The translations under genes and the position numbers were made by a program. Under the pieces are notes generated by a model that had not been told where the DNA came from, ran no database searches, and saw only the letters and a program-made list of their open reading frames with translations. Shown here piece by piece: positions 1-8,980 of a stretch of 64,000 bases of DNA; position 1 is the stretch's first letter; each line of letters starts with the position of its first letter. Origin of the DNA: Gemmatimonadaceae bacterium (lineage in GTDB: Bacteria > Gemmatimonadota > Gemmatimonadetes > Gemmatimonadales > Gemmatimonadaceae); contig DASXKV010000003.1 in assembly GCA_036496605.1 (NCBI GenBank), positions 124,001-188,000 on the forward strand. Direction: 5' to 3'.

Positions 1-1
1 C

Positions 2-52
2 GCACAGCTGCACCGCGCGCGTCGGCTCCTCATGGAGGCACTCGAGCGATGA
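2..52 (+). CDS. ECF-type RNA polymerase sigma factor, C-terminal end only
   Basis: Only the last 16 codons are inside the window. They read AQLHRARRLLMEALER and then a TGA stop. The HRARRLL-type tail is typical of the end of region 4 of ECF sigma factors, which recruit RNA polymerase to stress or envelope promoters. The stop overlaps the start of the next gene (ATGA at 49-52), and that gene is a zinc-finger anti-sigma factor. This is the standard pairing of a sigma factor with its cognate membrane anti-sigma factor and is the main support for the call. The rest of the protein lies upstream of the window. Confidence 0.7.
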   Translation, partial: AQLHRARRLLMEALER

Positions 53-696
53 CATCATTTGAACAGCATCTGGATATCGATCAGCTCGGAGACTTTCTCG
101 ACGGACTTCTGCTACCCGAGCAGCGCCAGGTCGCCGAAGATCATCTTGCGATCTGCACGACGTGCACGGAACGGCGCGACCGTCTCGAGTCGCTCATCAG
201 TGCCTCACGAGCCCTGCCTGACGAGATCGATCCACCGATTGACCTCTGGACCGACGTTCACGAACGCATTCAGCCAATGTCCGCTCGTTGGCGACAGCGC
301 TGGATTCTGGCTGCCGCGGCGATCGTCCTCGTCGCCGCGTCTTCTGCCGTGACCGCGATTCTCGTGCGCCGGCCGATTATCGTTAGGCCCGTCGCTGTGT
401 CCACGACGATCGCCTCGAACCAACTTCCCGCTTCCGCGCGCTCGGTCGATGCCGACTACGCGGCCGCGATCCATGATCTGAACGAAACCCTCGACGAGAA
501 CCGAGCGAAGCTCGACCCCTCGACGGTGGCAAAGGTAGAGGCAAGCCTCCACGTCATCGACGGCGCGATCGACGAGGCACGACGAGCGCTCGCCGCGGAT
601 CCAGCCAATCTCACGCTCCTCGACCTGCTCGCCGCAAACTACGAGCGCAAGCTCGAACTGTTGCGGCGCGCGAATGCGTTGCTGCCAAGCATCTGA
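49..696 (+). CDS. Membrane anti-sigma factor with N-terminal zinc-finger motif
   Basis: The protein has 215 residues. Residues 1-45 resemble a ZAS-type anti-sigma domain with H32-x3-C36-x2-C39, the usual metal-binding motif. A single transmembrane helix lies at about residues 85-106, so the N-terminus is cytoplasmic and about 105 residues are periplasmic. The periplasmic part is predicted helical, with alternating acidic and basic residues. Its start overlaps the stop of the upstream sigma gene by ATGA, implying translational coupling. By analogy with the family it would hold the upstream sigma factor inactive at the membrane until an envelope signal arrives. The signal is not visible from the sequence. 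Confidence 0.85.
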   Translation: MTSFEQHLDIDQLGDFLDGLLLPEQRQVAEDHLAICTTCTERRDRLESLISASRALPDEIDPPIDLWTDVHERIQPMSARWRQRWILAAAAIVLVAASSAVTAILVRRPIIVRPVAVSTTIASNQLPASARSVDADYAAAIHDLNETLDENRAKLDPSTVAKVEASLHVIDGAIDEARRALAADPANLTLLDLLAANYERKLELLRRANALLPSI

Positions 697-721
697 CCAG
701 ACGACCTAACGAGTCACGCTC

Positions 722-1645
722 ATGACCGCATATCAATTGACGCGCTGCCTGCTCGGCACCGCATTCGCGCTCGGCGTAGCCGGCAAGACGCTTGAAGCGC
801 AACGCACGATCGAGATTCGGCGTGCCGTCACATCGACCCCGTCGATTCGCATCTCCGGCGCCTTTGCCGAATTGAACATCCACGGATGGAAGAAGGACAG
901 CGCCGCGATCACCGGCACGATTCCGAGCGACGCCCGCTTCGACGGCGGTTTCGTCACGTCGAGCACACCGTCGACCGGAGCCAAATACTACATGGAGACG
1001 GCGTCGGGTGTGCCGAGCGGGAAGCTTGACCTCTACGTGCCGACGGGCGCGCGCGTCTGGGCGAAGAGCGGAAGCGCAAAGATCGAGGTGGAGGGTATGA
1101 CGGGCGGTCTCGACCTCAACATCATCGGCGGATCGGTGCACGTCCGCGGGAACCCGCACGAGCTCACGGTCGAATCAATGGATGGTTCGGTCACGGTCGA
1201 TGGCTCGCCGCCCTGGACGCGACTCAAGACGGCGACGGGAGACATCGCGCTCGCCGGCAACAGTGACGACGCGGGCCTAACGACGGTGAGCGGAACCATT
1301 CGTGTCGTCTCCGGCCGCTTCGAGCGCGCGAGACTGGAATCGGTGACCGGTGCGGTTGATTTCGCTGGCGACGTCGAGCACGGCGGCTCGCTCGATGTCG
1401 ATACGCACAGCGGGTCGATCGACCTCCGGCTGTCGCCAAAAATGGGCGCCGATTTCGACGTCGCCTCGGTGGCAGGCACAATCGAGAATACGCTCACGAA
1501 TCGACCAGCCGTACCGGGACGGGAAGGTCGCGGCCAGGAGACCGGGTTTACGACGGGTGGGGGTGGTGCCCGCGTCTACATCCGGAGCTTCAAGGGGAAT
1601 ATCCGACTGCAGCCATGGAGTAAAATCTCGACACAAGTGTTCTAA
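722..1645 (+). CDS. Secreted DUF4097-type beta-strand repeat protein
   Basis: The protein has 307 residues and starts with a signal peptide of about 27 residues ending LEAQ. The mature part is made of short repeated beta-strands such as SGSAKIEVEGMTGGLDLNI and VTVDGSPPWTRLKTATGDI. This matches the DUF4097 / DUF4098 group of predicted right-handed beta-helix proteins, which are often encoded next to sigma/anti-sigma pairs. The molecular role of the family is not established. It lies 25 bp after the anti-sigma gene on the same strand, so it is probably part of the same operon and may be an envelope target or modulator of that system. The call rests on repeat style, not on catalytic residues. 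Confidence 0.8.
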   Translation: MTAYQLTRCLLGTAFALGVAGKTLEAQRTIEIRRAVTSTPSIRISGAFAELNIHGWKKDSAAITGTIPSDARFDGGFVTSSTPSTGAKYYMETASGVPSGKLDLYVPTGARVWAKSGSAKIEVEGMTGGLDLNIIGGSVHVRGNPHELTVESMDGSVTVDGSPPWTRLKTATGDIALAGNSDDAGLTTVSGTIRVVSGRFERARLESVTGAVDFAGDVEHGGSLDVDTHSGSIDLRLSPKMGADFDVASVAGTIENTLTNRPAVPGREGRGQETGFTTGGGGARVYIRSFKGNIRLQPWSKISTQVF

Positions 1646-1667
1646 CCCAACTCGCCAGGAGGCACTC

Positions 1668-2201
1668 ATGCGCTCGCTCCTCGGATCCTTGCTACTTCCC
1701 GCCGTCGTTGGCTCGGCTTCACTCGCGATTGTCGCCGCGACGCCATCGAGCTCCGCGCGTCTGGCCGGACCGCCCTGGATCTCGATCGAATATCCCGCGA
1801 ACCCGCTCGACCCCTCGACGCGCGGCGCGTATCTCCTCGTCCACGCATTCCATCATCAGATCCCGATATCATCGCCGGTGCGTGGCACCGCCGAGGGCGT
1901 CGTCAATGGCGAGCGCAAGTCCATCACGCTCCACTTCGACACGACGTCGCGGCCTAGCGTTTACGCCCTGCGGAAGCAGTGGAGCGACAATGGCGTCTGG
2001 TCGCCCGTGATTTCCGTCGCACCGCACGAAGACAACATCGCGCAAGCACTCATCGAGCTCAGCCCTGACGGCGGCATCTCCTCCGTGCGCGTGCCCACGC
2101 GTCGCGAGCGCGAGTGGACGATTCCACGTCTGATCACCGCGCAAGAAATTGAGCAGTCACTACAGTCGCGCACGCCACGCACTGCGCAAGCGCGCCGCTA
2201 A
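1668..2201 (+). CDS. Secreted protein of unknown function
   Basis: The ATG at 1668 is preceded by a good ribosome binding site (AGGAGG at 1656-1661). The 177-residue protein has a signal peptide-like N-terminus, with a hydrophobic stretch at residues 5-25 ending near TPSSSA. The mature part contains a beta-rich region beginning WISIEYPANPLDP. It ends with a basic tail. No enzyme motif is seen. It follows the DUF4097 protein by 22 bp and is probably the last gene of the sigma / anti-sigma operon. An envelope or cell-surface role is a guess from the signal peptide and the neighbours. Confidence 0.7.
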   Translation: MRSLLGSLLLPAVVGSASLAIVAATPSSSARLAGPPWISIEYPANPLDPSTRGAYLLVHAFHHQIPISSPVRGTAEGVVNGERKSITLHFDTTSRPSVYALRKQWSDNGVWSPVISVAPHEDNIAQALIELSPDGGISSVRVPTRREREWTIPRLITAQEIEQSLQSRTPRTAQARR

Positions 2202-2275
2202 GATTTGCTTATGCATGCAACGCATGGGCTGCATGACTTGTATAGAAAGTGCGGGTTAAATTCCGCGTAGGACTG

Positions 2276-3805
2276 TCAGGCGGTAGTGAGTACGGCGCGT
2301 CCCCCGAGCAATTCTCCCGCGTCGGCTTGCACCGCCTGTGCAGTTCTATCCGCCAGGGCCATCACCGTCACGTACGGATTGATCTCGAGCGCATCGGGAA
2401 AGAGGCTCGAGTCGGCGACGCGAAGCCAAGGCACCCCGTGCACGCGGCCCCAGCTGTCGGTCACCGAGTCACGCGCGTTGCGTCCCATGCCGCAACCCCC
2501 CATGAGATGCGCGGCGGAGATCGAGATACGACCGGTCTGAAAGTGGTGCGCACCGATCAGCGCGTCGATCTCGTCTCTTTGTGAGCGTTCCACCAACGGC
2601 GGATCGGCCGATGGCGCGTGCACACGGAATGCGCCCGCGGCAAAGAAGATCCGCGCCGAAGCACGTGTCGCGCGTACCAACGAGCTGACCACCTCGTCGG
2701 TGAATTGATAGTGCACAACAGGTCGCCCGCCTCCGTCGACCGCGACGCGGTTCTCTTTCACCGCGCGATCACACGCCAGCACGAGAATCATCTGCAGCCT
2801 GGGGAAGGCACGCATGAACGCGCTGTGCGCTGCTCCGAATCCCGTTAGGTTCTTCGCCGTCACGAACGGGAAGTACATGCACGTCTCGAGGACAAACCTT
2901 TCCTCGACGGCGCGGTCGAGAAAGAAGCTCTTCGGATGCCCGACGTCATTCGTGATCGGTTCGGCGTGCTCGCCGACGAGAATGTGTGCTGGATGACAGG
3001 TGAAGCCATCGCCGAGTCGCGGCACGACGCGCGCAAGTCCGGAGCGCAGCAGCAGCGCTGACGTGCCGACGGCGCCGCCGGCGCAAACGACCATCCCGGC
3101 TCGAATACGATACGTGCCCGGCGCCCATTCCGAGGATGAACCCTTATCGCCTGTCGCACGCGGCCGAACGCGGGAGACGACGACACGATCCTCCACGCGC
3201 AGCGCCTCCGCTCGCGTGACCACCTCGACGCCGAGCCGCTCGGCTGCCGGCAGCTGAACGCGATTCGTGCCCATTTTGGCGCCGTTCGGGCAGCCGAGGT
3301 TGCACAGGCTCGACCCGCGACAGCCGCGTAGGTTGAGCGGAAACTGTTCGGCATGGTACCCCGCGCGCTCGCAGCCTAACGCGAAGAGTCGATTATTGTC
3401 GTTCAGCTCCTCGTCAGGCAGGTAGTGCACGTTGTTCTCGACCATGTAGCGCCGCGATCGGTATTCGATGTCGGCGTGTGCGAGTCCAGGCACGTTCCAT
3501 CGTTCGATGACGCGTCGCGGTGCAATGAGCGACGTCCCCGTATAGACGACCGTCGACCCGCCATACACGCGTCCGAACGCCAGGGTCATCGTGCCGTCGG
3601 CGGTGAGAAAACCACCGGCGTCCTCGTAGAGCGCGTCCGACATGTCGAGCTCGCGACCGGTGAACTCGTGTTCCGCGAGACGCGCACCCTGTTCGAGGAG
3701 CAAGACGCGCCGGCCGTCGGCGACGAGCTTGCCAAGCTCCTGCGCAACGGTGCCCCCGCCCGCGCCCGAGCCGATGATCACGATGTCGTACTCGCGCTCC
3801 GTCAT
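2276..3805 (-). CDS. GMC-family FAD oxidoreductase, large subunit
   Basis: The 509-residue flavoprotein starts with a Rossmann FAD motif, DIVIIGSGAGGGTVAQEL. It has the family's GRVYGGSTVVYTGTSL segment and a Cys-rich stretch (CRGSSLCNLGCPNGAKMG) seen in gluconate- and cholesterol-oxidase-like members. The C-terminal substrate region includes HLMGGCGMG and INPYVTVMALADR. It would oxidise an alcohol group of an unknown substrate, possibly a sugar or sterol. There is no clear Tat signal; the flavin motif begins at residue 6. The start was placed at 3805 because the ATG overlaps the stop of the small-subunit gene by ATGA and begins the FAD motif directly. It probably works with the protein encoded immediately upstream, as in gluconate 2-dehydrogenase. 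Confidence 0.88.
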   Translation of the reverse strand: MTEREYDIVIIGSGAGGGTVAQELGKLVADGRRVLLLEQGARLAEHEFTGRELDMSDALYEDAGGFLTADGTMTLAFGRVYGGSTVVYTGTSLIAPRRVIERWNVPGLAHADIEYRSRRYMVENNVHYLPDEELNDNNRLFALGCERAGYHAEQFPLNLRGCRGSSLCNLGCPNGAKMGTNRVQLPAAERLGVEVVTRAEALRVEDRVVVSRVRPRATGDKGSSSEWAPGTYRIRAGMVVCAGGAVGTSALLLRSGLARVVPRLGDGFTCHPAHILVGEHAEPITNDVGHPKSFFLDRAVEERFVLETCMYFPFVTAKNLTGFGAAHSAFMRAFPRLQMILVLACDRAVKENRVAVDGGGRPVVHYQFTDEVVSSLVRATRASARIFFAAGAFRVHAPSADPPLVERSQRDEIDALIGAHHFQTGRISISAAHLMGGCGMGRNARDSVTDSWGRVHGVPWLRVADSSLFPDALEINPYVTVMALADRTAQAVQADAGELLGGRAVLTTA

Positions 3806-4236
3806 GTGTCGCGCCCACTTCGCGCCGCCCACCCAGCAGCTGACGCGCGATAGCCGATCGCACGCGCTGCCTCGGCGCGCGCATAGTAGCCCATCAAGGC
3901 GAGCGTGCGAACGCCCCACACACCACGCCGCAGCAGCAACAGACGGGATCGCGAGAGCGCCTCGAGCAACTGCGTTGCATCGCTGACCGAAAGCGCCGCC
4001 AGTGGCCGTCCGTACCTAACGAGTGACGCGACGTCGAGCGAACGCATGAAAAGCCAGATCTGCCACCTCACCGCCGCCGGACGGCCGGCGAGCGCTCGTC
4101 CGATGATCGACTGAGCCTCTCGCCACTCCTCGTCGCGGAGCGCCGCGGCCTCGGGGACGACGGCGTTCAGGACCGCACGGAAGCGCCCATTGGCCCGACC
4201 GCCGCCGGGAAGCGCCGCTGCACTGTCGAGAGGCAT
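3802..4236 (-). CDS. Gluconate 2-dehydrogenase subunit 3-like small subunit
   Basis: The 144-residue protein is largely helical, with FRAVLNAVVPEAAALRDEEW near the N-terminus and WQIWLFMRSLDVASLVRYG in the middle. This pattern matches small subunits that pair with GMC oxidoreductases. Its stop overlaps the ATG of the large subunit (ATGA at 3802-3805), so the two are translationally coupled. No twin-arginine signal was recognised at the chosen start, although small subunits of this family usually carry one and export the complex. The gene starts 14 bp after the sensor kinase gene, so kinase and oxidoreductase probably form one transcript. Confidence 0.72.
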   Translation of the reverse strand: MPLDSAAALPGGGRANGRFRAVLNAVVPEAAALRDEEWREAQSIIGRALAGRPAAVRWQIWLFMRSLDVASLVRYGRPLAALSVSDATQLLEALSRSRLLLLRRGVWGVRTLALMGYYARAEAARAIGYRASAAGWAARSGRDT

Positions 4237-4250
4237 GAAATTGTGGTTTG

Positions 4251-5813
4251 CTAATCCTCGAGCAGAATCCGTAGCTCCTCGAGGTCGTATGGGCGCATCA
4301 CGAGCGCGGTTGCCGGAGGCAGCGGGAGACGCAGCTTGGCGGTGCTTTCCGGGTCTCCGGCGGTGATGATGAAGCGCGCCGCGGCGCACCCCGCGCTGCT
4401 GCGGAATGCCTCCAACGCTGAACCACCGCTGGTCGCGCTCGCGTCGCAGACCACCGCATCGAAACTGAGATGATTGGCGAGTCGCGTCGCGTACTCGAGA
4501 TCCGGCGCGGCCAGGGCCGCGTGTCCCCGAGAACCGAGAAATGCGGTGAGAAACCCCGAGCTTTGTGCGTCCGGATCGACCACGAGCACATCGAGCGCGC
4601 GAACAGCGGCCTCGGTGAACTCGTCCGCGGGCGAAGCCTGTCCGCACACCCCGGGCAGACGTACGACGAAGCGTGCGCCGGTTTGGCCGTCCGGACCCAC
4701 GACAGTCTCGACACGGATGTCGCCGCCGTGACCGGCCACGATATCTCGAACGACCGTGAGTCCGAGCCCCGTTCCCGACGCGAATCCCTTGGTCGTCCAG
4801 AACGGATCCCAGATTCGTTCGCGGGCATCGTCCGGAATACCGGGCCCGTCGTCCTCGATCTCGAGTACCGCGTTCGCTCCGTCGGCCAGAGTGCGAATTT
4901 GCACGTGACCGCCTACCTCCCGCGTCGAGCGAACGGCTTGCTCGGCGTTGTTCAGCAAGTTCAAAACGACCTGCTCGAGCTGGGTTCGATCACCGACGAC
5001 GACCGGCAGCTGCGGATCGGCGCACGAGATACAGGCGATACCATGTGTCTCGAGCGCGTAGCGCCGCGTCCCAACGATGTATCCGACGATCTCATTCAGG
5101 CTGATGCGCACGCGGCGCTCGGTATCTCGCTTTCGTACGAGCGTCAGCAGATCGCGCACGATGCGGCCGGCGCGCGACGCCTCGTGATCGATCGTTTCGA
5201 GCGCCAGCCGGGCTTCGGCGTCGACGTCCTTCTTCATGAGCAGTTGTGCGAAGCCCAGGATCGCCGCGAGCGGGTTGTTGAGCTCGTGCGCGACACCGGC
5301 CAACGTTGCGCCGAGGCACGCCATGCGCTCGGTGCGCCGAAGGAGCTCCTGCTGCCGAAGTCGATCCGTGACGTCATCGACGATTCCATCGTAGAACGAC
5401 ACCTTCGAGTCCTCGTCGCGGATCTCGCGCACGGAGATACGGACGGTGACAGACGTGCCGTCCCGCCGCTTCCATCGTGTCGAGACCCGGTTTATCGGAG
5501 CGCGGGTCAGCTTCTGGCAGAATCGCTCACCCTCGGCGGCGTCGGCGAAAAGGTCGCGCTGAAGCTGCAGTCCGAGTAAGTCGCTCTCGCAAGCATAGCC
5601 GAGCATCCGCACGAGTGCCGGATTCGCCTCGAGCAATTGCCCGTCTGCGGATGCGCGAAAAACGCCGACGTGCACACGGTGCACGAGCCGCTGAAAGCGC
5701 TCTTCACTCTGTGCCAGCGCGTGCGTCAACGCGTCGCGATCTGAGCCGATCGGGATCTCGCGGTCGTACGGCCGAGATTCGGTCTCGGAGGAGGCGGCGG
5801 GCGATGTAGACAT
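4251..5813 (-). CDS. PAS-domain hybrid histidine kinase with atypical receiver domain
   Basis: The protein has 520 residues and no membrane segment. A PAS domain spans about 35-150. The dimerisation domain has the phospho-acceptor H176 in GVAHELNNPLAAI. The ATPase domain spans about 270-387, with N-box NLLNNAEQAV, G1 DDGPGIP and G2 GTGLGL. A receiver-like domain occupies 408-520 with a probable phospho-acceptor D457 in AVVCDAS. The conserved receiver lysine appears to be replaced by arginine (MRPYD near 507), so output may be altered. The start at 5813 was chosen because AAAGG precedes this ATG on the minus strand. It lies directly upstream of the GMC genes and may control or sense their substrate. 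No separate response regulator is next to it. Confidence 0.87.
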   Translation of the reverse strand: MSTSPAASSETESRPYDREIPIGSDRDALTHALAQSEERFQRLVHRVHVGVFRASADGQLLEANPALVRMLGYACESDLLGLQLQRDLFADAAEGERFCQKLTRAPINRVSTRWKRRDGTSVTVRISVREIRDEDSKVSFYDGIVDDVTDRLRQQELLRRTERMACLGATLAGVAHELNNPLAAILGFAQLLMKKDVDAEARLALETIDHEASRAGRIVRDLLTLVRKRDTERRVRISLNEIVGYIVGTRRYALETHGIACISCADPQLPVVVGDRTQLEQVVLNLLNNAEQAVRSTREVGGHVQIRTLADGANAVLEIEDDGPGIPDDARERIWDPFWTTKGFASGTGLGLTVVRDIVAGHGGDIRVETVVGPDGQTGARFVVRLPGVCGQASPADEFTEAAVRALDVLVVDPDAQSSGFLTAFLGSRGHAALAAPDLEYATRLANHLSFDAVVCDASATSGGSALEAFRSSAGCAAARFIITAGDPESTAKLRLPLPPATALVMRPYDLEELRILLED

Positions 5814-5914
5814 ACCTTTCAATGGTGACACCTGAACATCTGTAGCGCGAGGGGTAGCCGCGATTCCCTCACTGCCGCGCTCCCTTGCCAATGAAGTCTT
5901 GCCCGCTCTCAAAG

Positions 5915-6239
5915 ACGAACGTTCCACCTCTCAAGGCGAACGTTCCAAATCCCAAGGCGAAGGTTGCACTTCCCAAGGCGAACGCGGCGACTCCCGAGGC
6001 GAACGCGGCGACTCCCGAGGCGAACGCGGCAACTCCCAAGGCGAACGCGCCAATTCCAAAGGCGAACGTTGCAAATCCCAAGGCGAACGAGGTAATCCTG
6101 GCAGTGACGCAGTCGGCAGGCGAAGGCCGCATTTCCCAACACGAACGGGGCTTCTCCCGACACGAACGGGGCTTCACGCAACACGAACGCGGCTTCACCC
6201 GACACGACCGGGACTTAACTCGACATGACCATGGCTTAG
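5915..6239. repeat. Tandem array of 21-bp repeats (about 15 units)
   Basis: A first block (about 5920-6105) has nine direct units of the form AGGCGAACGCGGCGACTCCCG, with GTTCCAAAT-like variants. After a short interruption comes one intermediate unit and then five units of a sister form, ACACGAACGGGGCTTCTCCC (about 6139-6239). All keep the core CGAACG at the same phase. Because 21 is a multiple of three, several frames stay open and encode heptad repeats, for example PKANAAT and QHERGFT on the plus strand and FALGVAA on the minus strand. There are no unique spacers, so it is not a CRISPR array. It fills the gap between osmC and the sensor kinase, upstream of the kinase on the coding strand. 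Whether it is translated or only a minisatellite is unknown. Confidence 0.9.
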
Positions 6240-6264
6240 GACCAAACGCCTCGCAGCTAGCACC

Positions 6265-6735
6265 TCACTGCGACGTCCAGATCCTCCGTCGCTGCGGCGG
6301 GTGGCGTTCGCCGTTCAACACCAGCGTCGTTTCCGCCACGATATCCGGTGCGAGCGACGCCGCGACCGAGCAATACTTCTCGAATGCCAACTCGATCGCG
6401 CGCTCGGCGTGATCGGCCGTGATGCCCGCGCCGTCGATGCAAAGCTCGACCTCGAGACGCTGGACGCGACGCGGCGCTTCCGTGCGCCGCGTCGCCGTCA
6501 CGTTCACGACAAATCGCTCGGCCGGCGTACGACGCTTCGCGAGAATATCGATCACGTCCACGCCGCCACAGGTCGCGATCGCGTTGAGCAAAGTCTCAAC
6601 CGGACCGGGCGCGGACTTCGAGTCGGCGTCCACGGTCACGGTGCGGCCTTCGGGTCCAGCGTCGAACCGGTGGTCGCCGATCCAGACGGCTCGGCTTCTC
6701 GTGATGACAGGCTTCGTCGCCGTCGGCACCGTCAT
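6265..6735 (-). CDS. OsmC/Ohr-family peroxiredoxin-like protein
   Basis: The protein has 156 residues. The two conserved cysteines of the OsmC/Ohr family are present, C56 in [11 protein letters not shown] and C122 in FEKYCSVAA. These proteins reduce organic hydroperoxides with a reactive cysteine pair in a homodimer in the cytoplasm. The ATG at 6735 overlaps the stop of the sulfurtransferase gene (ATGA), so the pair is translationally coupled. A link between a sulfurtransferase and a thiol peroxidase suggests sulfide or thiol stress handling. It resembles the YhfA-like OsmC branch more than classical Ohr, judged by the short N-terminus, but this is uncertain. Confidence 0.88.
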   Translation of the reverse strand: MTVPTATKPVITRSRAVWIGDHRFDAGPEGRTVTVDADSKSAPGPVETLLNAIATCGGVDVIDILAKRRTPAERFVVNVTATRRTEAPRRVQRLEVELCIDGAGITADHAERAIELAFEKYCSVAASLAPDIVAETTLVLNGERHPPQRRRIWTSQ

Positions 6736-7625
6736 CGCTCGATTGGCGCCCGAACTGCGTTCCCCCATTCGGTCCACGACCCGTCGTAGTTGCGCACGTG
6801 ATCGTAACCCAAGAGATAGGTCAACACGAACCAGGTGTGCGACGACCGCTCCCCGATGCGGCAGTATGCGATGACATCGTCGCTCTGCTGCAGTCCCTGC
6901 TCCTTCTCATAGATGTCGCGCAACTCTTGAGCGGATTTGAACGAGCCGTCGCTGTTCGCCGCCCGCGCCCACGGAACGCTCTTCGCGCCGGGGATGTGGC
7001 CGCCGCGGAGTGCTCCTTCCTGGGGATAGTCGGGCATGTGCAGCTTCTTGCCCGTGTACTCGTCAGGCGACCGCACGTCCACGAGCATGCCGCGCCGATC
7101 GGCGTGGCGACGCACATCCGACATGAAAGCGCGAATCGGCTCGTCGCGCCGCTCGCGCGCCTCGTAGTTCGTGCGATTGAGGTGCGGAACCTCGGTCGTC
7201 ATCGGCCGACCTTCGCTCTCCCACTTCGAGCGGCCGCCATCGAGGACGCGCGCATTCGTGAAGCCAAAAAGCTGGAAGACCCAGAAGGCGTACGTTGCCC
7301 ACCAGTTGTTCTTGTCGCCGTAAAAGATCACGGTCGTCGACTCATCGATGCCCTTTGCGCGCAGAAGCTCCTGAAATTGCTCCTTGCTCACGTAGTCGCG
7401 AATGAGGGCGTCGTTCAGGTCGACATGCCAATCGACCTTTTGCGCACCTGGAATATGACCGGTATCGAAGAGCAGGACATCCTCATCGCTCTCGATGATC
7501 CGAACGTTGGAATCGTGCAGGTGGTCGGCGAGCCAGTTCGTGGTCACCAGCACTTCGGGATGAGCGTATCCCTTGCGCTGAATCTCGGCATCGACCGCGG
7601 CCTGATCGGTCGTCATCGTTGGCAT
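6732..7625 (-). CDS. Two-domain rhodanese (thiosulfate sulfurtransferase-like)
   Basis: The 297-residue protein has two rhodanese modules. The N-terminal module (about 20-140) has FYGDKNNW where an active cysteine loop would sit, so it is probably structural. The C-terminal module (about 165-290) has the catalytic C255 in [11 protein letters not shown], the CRIGERS loop typical of thiosulfate:cyanide sulfurtransferases. It would move sulfane sulfur from thiosulfate to a thiophilic acceptor. Two in-frame ATGs are near the start. The one at 7625 has GGAG at a better distance than the one at 7631, so 7625 is chosen. It is followed by osmC with overlapping stop and start. Confidence 0.9.
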   Translation of the reverse strand: MPTMTTDQAAVDAEIQRKGYAHPEVLVTTNWLADHLHDSNVRIIESDEDVLLFDTGHIPGAQKVDWHVDLNDALIRDYVSKEQFQELLRAKGIDESTTVIFYGDKNNWWATYAFWVFQLFGFTNARVLDGGRSKWESEGRPMTTEVPHLNRTNYEARERRDEPIRAFMSDVRRHADRRGMLVDVRSPDEYTGKKLHMPDYPQEGALRGGHIPGAKSVPWARAANSDGSFKSAQELRDIYEKEQGLQQSDDVIAYCRIGERSSHTWFVLTYLLGYDHVRNYDGSWTEWGNAVRAPIER

Positions 7626-7704
7626 TGTCATCTCCGCGTCACTTGGTAGTGCGACAGTTCGAAGCTAGCCCTCGGCGCTAGCGCGAGTAAGCGTGCGATC
7701 CGTT

Positions 7705-8532
7705 CTATGCAGGAGTCTCACGCTCGAGCCACGACGCGATGAACGAAGCGGCCTCGTTCCAGCCCGGTTCCCGCAGCATGAGATGTCCATGTCCACGCGC
7801 CATGTACACGGGCGCACGATACCGCTGCGCGACGCGCTGCGCGATCCGTGGCGGAATGAAGCGGTCGTCATCGCTCGTGACCACGAGAACGGGACAGCCG
7901 TTCTCGCGAAGGCGATCGGCGTCGACTCTCACGGCGCCGAAACTCATCTCGCGTCCGACACGGCCGCTGTCCGAGACGAATCGCTCGAACGTCGACCGCT
8001 GCTCCCCCTCGGGTATGCGGTTTAGCACGAGCTCACGCATGTCCTTCCAGCGCGGAGCGATGCGCTTTGAGCGGAACAAGGCGGGCAGGTGCCGAAGTTG
8101 TCGCAGGAAAAGCTTTCCGGTCATTACGCTGATGCCGCGCGGAGGCGCGGGTGATAGCAACACGAGCGCCCGGGCCAATCCTTCCTCGCCGAGCTTCTGC
8201 GCGATCAATCCGCCCATCGAGTGACCGACGACAATCGGCCGGCCCAGTCGCTCGATGAGCCATCGCGCCACCTGACGCGCGTCATCGATGAAATCGTCGA
8301 TCGATACGCGTCCAAGCATCACTCCGGATGGAAGTGCGCTCCCTTCTCGCCCGCGCAGATTCAGCGCGAATCCCGCGTACCCACGCTCGGCGAAGAAAGG
8401 AAGATAGGATTCATAGACCCACGCCGACGCGAAGTAGCCGGGAATAAACAGCATCGGTGGCTTGTTTCCCGTTCCTGGGCGCGGTTGGGCCGAGGTCAGC
8501 CTCAGGCTTCCGATCGTGATGGTATCGAGCAT
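7705..8532 (-). CDS. Alpha/beta-hydrolase fold protein
   Basis: The 275-residue protein has the nucleophile elbow GHSMGG, an acid candidate in TSDDDRFIPP and a final His in ARGHGHLML, giving a complete Ser-Asp-His triad. The oxyanion region MLFIPGYFASAWVY precedes it. There is no signal peptide, so it is cytoplasmic. The substrate cannot be predicted; it could be an esterase or lipase-like enzyme. It lies divergently from the ferredoxin gene, with 44 bp between the two start codons. Confidence 0.85.
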   Translation of the reverse strand: MLDTITIGSLRLTSAQPRPGTGNKPPMLFIPGYFASAWVYESYLPFFAERGYAGFALNLRGREGSALPSGVMLGRVSIDDFIDDARQVARWLIERLGRPIVVGHSMGGLIAQKLGEEGLARALVLLSPAPPRGISVMTGKLFLRQLRHLPALFRSKRIAPRWKDMRELVLNRIPEGEQRSTFERFVSDSGRVGREMSFGAVRVDADRLRENGCPVLVVTSDDDRFIPPRIAQRVAQRYRAPVYMARGHGHLMLREPGWNEAASFIASWLERETPA

Positions 8533-8576
8533 CCGAACAAATTGACATGGTTCCCGAGTAACGCGCTATCCAACCG

Positions 8577-8906
8577 ATGAATTTCTCCGAGCCGTTTCTC
8601 GAGCCCTACTCCCGTCATATCCTCGTGTGCGTCGGTGGATTTTGCTCACCCGATCGGCGCGGCCGAGAGCTCTATTCACTGCTACCCGCGCTCCTCGAGC
8701 GCGAAGGTCTTCTCTTCGGTCCGGAGCGAGTCAAGCGAGGCGAGACCCCTTGTCTGGGTGTCTGCTCGGGCGGCCCGATTGTCGTCGTGTATCCCGACGG
8801 CGTGTGGTACGGACGCGTCACTCCACAGCTGCTGGAGAGAATCGTCGTGGAGCATCTCCGCGACGGGCGAGTAGTCGAAGACGCAGTTTTCTATCGCCTG
8901 AAGTGA
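8577..8906 (+). CDS. Thioredoxin-fold [2Fe-2S] ferredoxin
   Basis: The 109-residue protein has the four-cysteine pattern of thioredoxin-like [2Fe-2S] ferredoxins: C18 and C23 in CVGGFC, and C59 and C63 in TPCLGVCSGGP. This is the fold shared with the NuoE C-terminal domain. It would carry one [2Fe-2S] cluster and shuttle single electrons in the cytoplasm. Length and spacing are as usual for the stand-alone family. The gene stands beside an unrelated small protein, and its redox partner is not evident here. Confidence 0.88.
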   Translation: MNFSEPFLEPYSRHILVCVGGFCSPDRRGRELYSLLPALLEREGLLFGPERVKRGETPCLGVCSGGPIVVVYPDGVWYGRVTPQLLERIVVEHLRDGRVVEDAVFYRLK

Positions 8907-8980
8907 ATGCTTGCTCCCGGCGCGAGGAGCGGGAGCGAGCGCCTAGCGCGATCTGCCTTGCGAATGCACCTTTTCGCTCG

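Noticed and set aside
5915-6239. Possible CRISPR array
   Set aside because: The repeats are contiguous 21-mers with no unique spacers and no cas genes nearby.
5885-6412. A 175-codon open frame on the plus strand through the 21-bp array
   Set aside because: The heptads come from the 21-bp period, several frames on both strands are open for the same reason, and the frame runs into the antisense of osmC.
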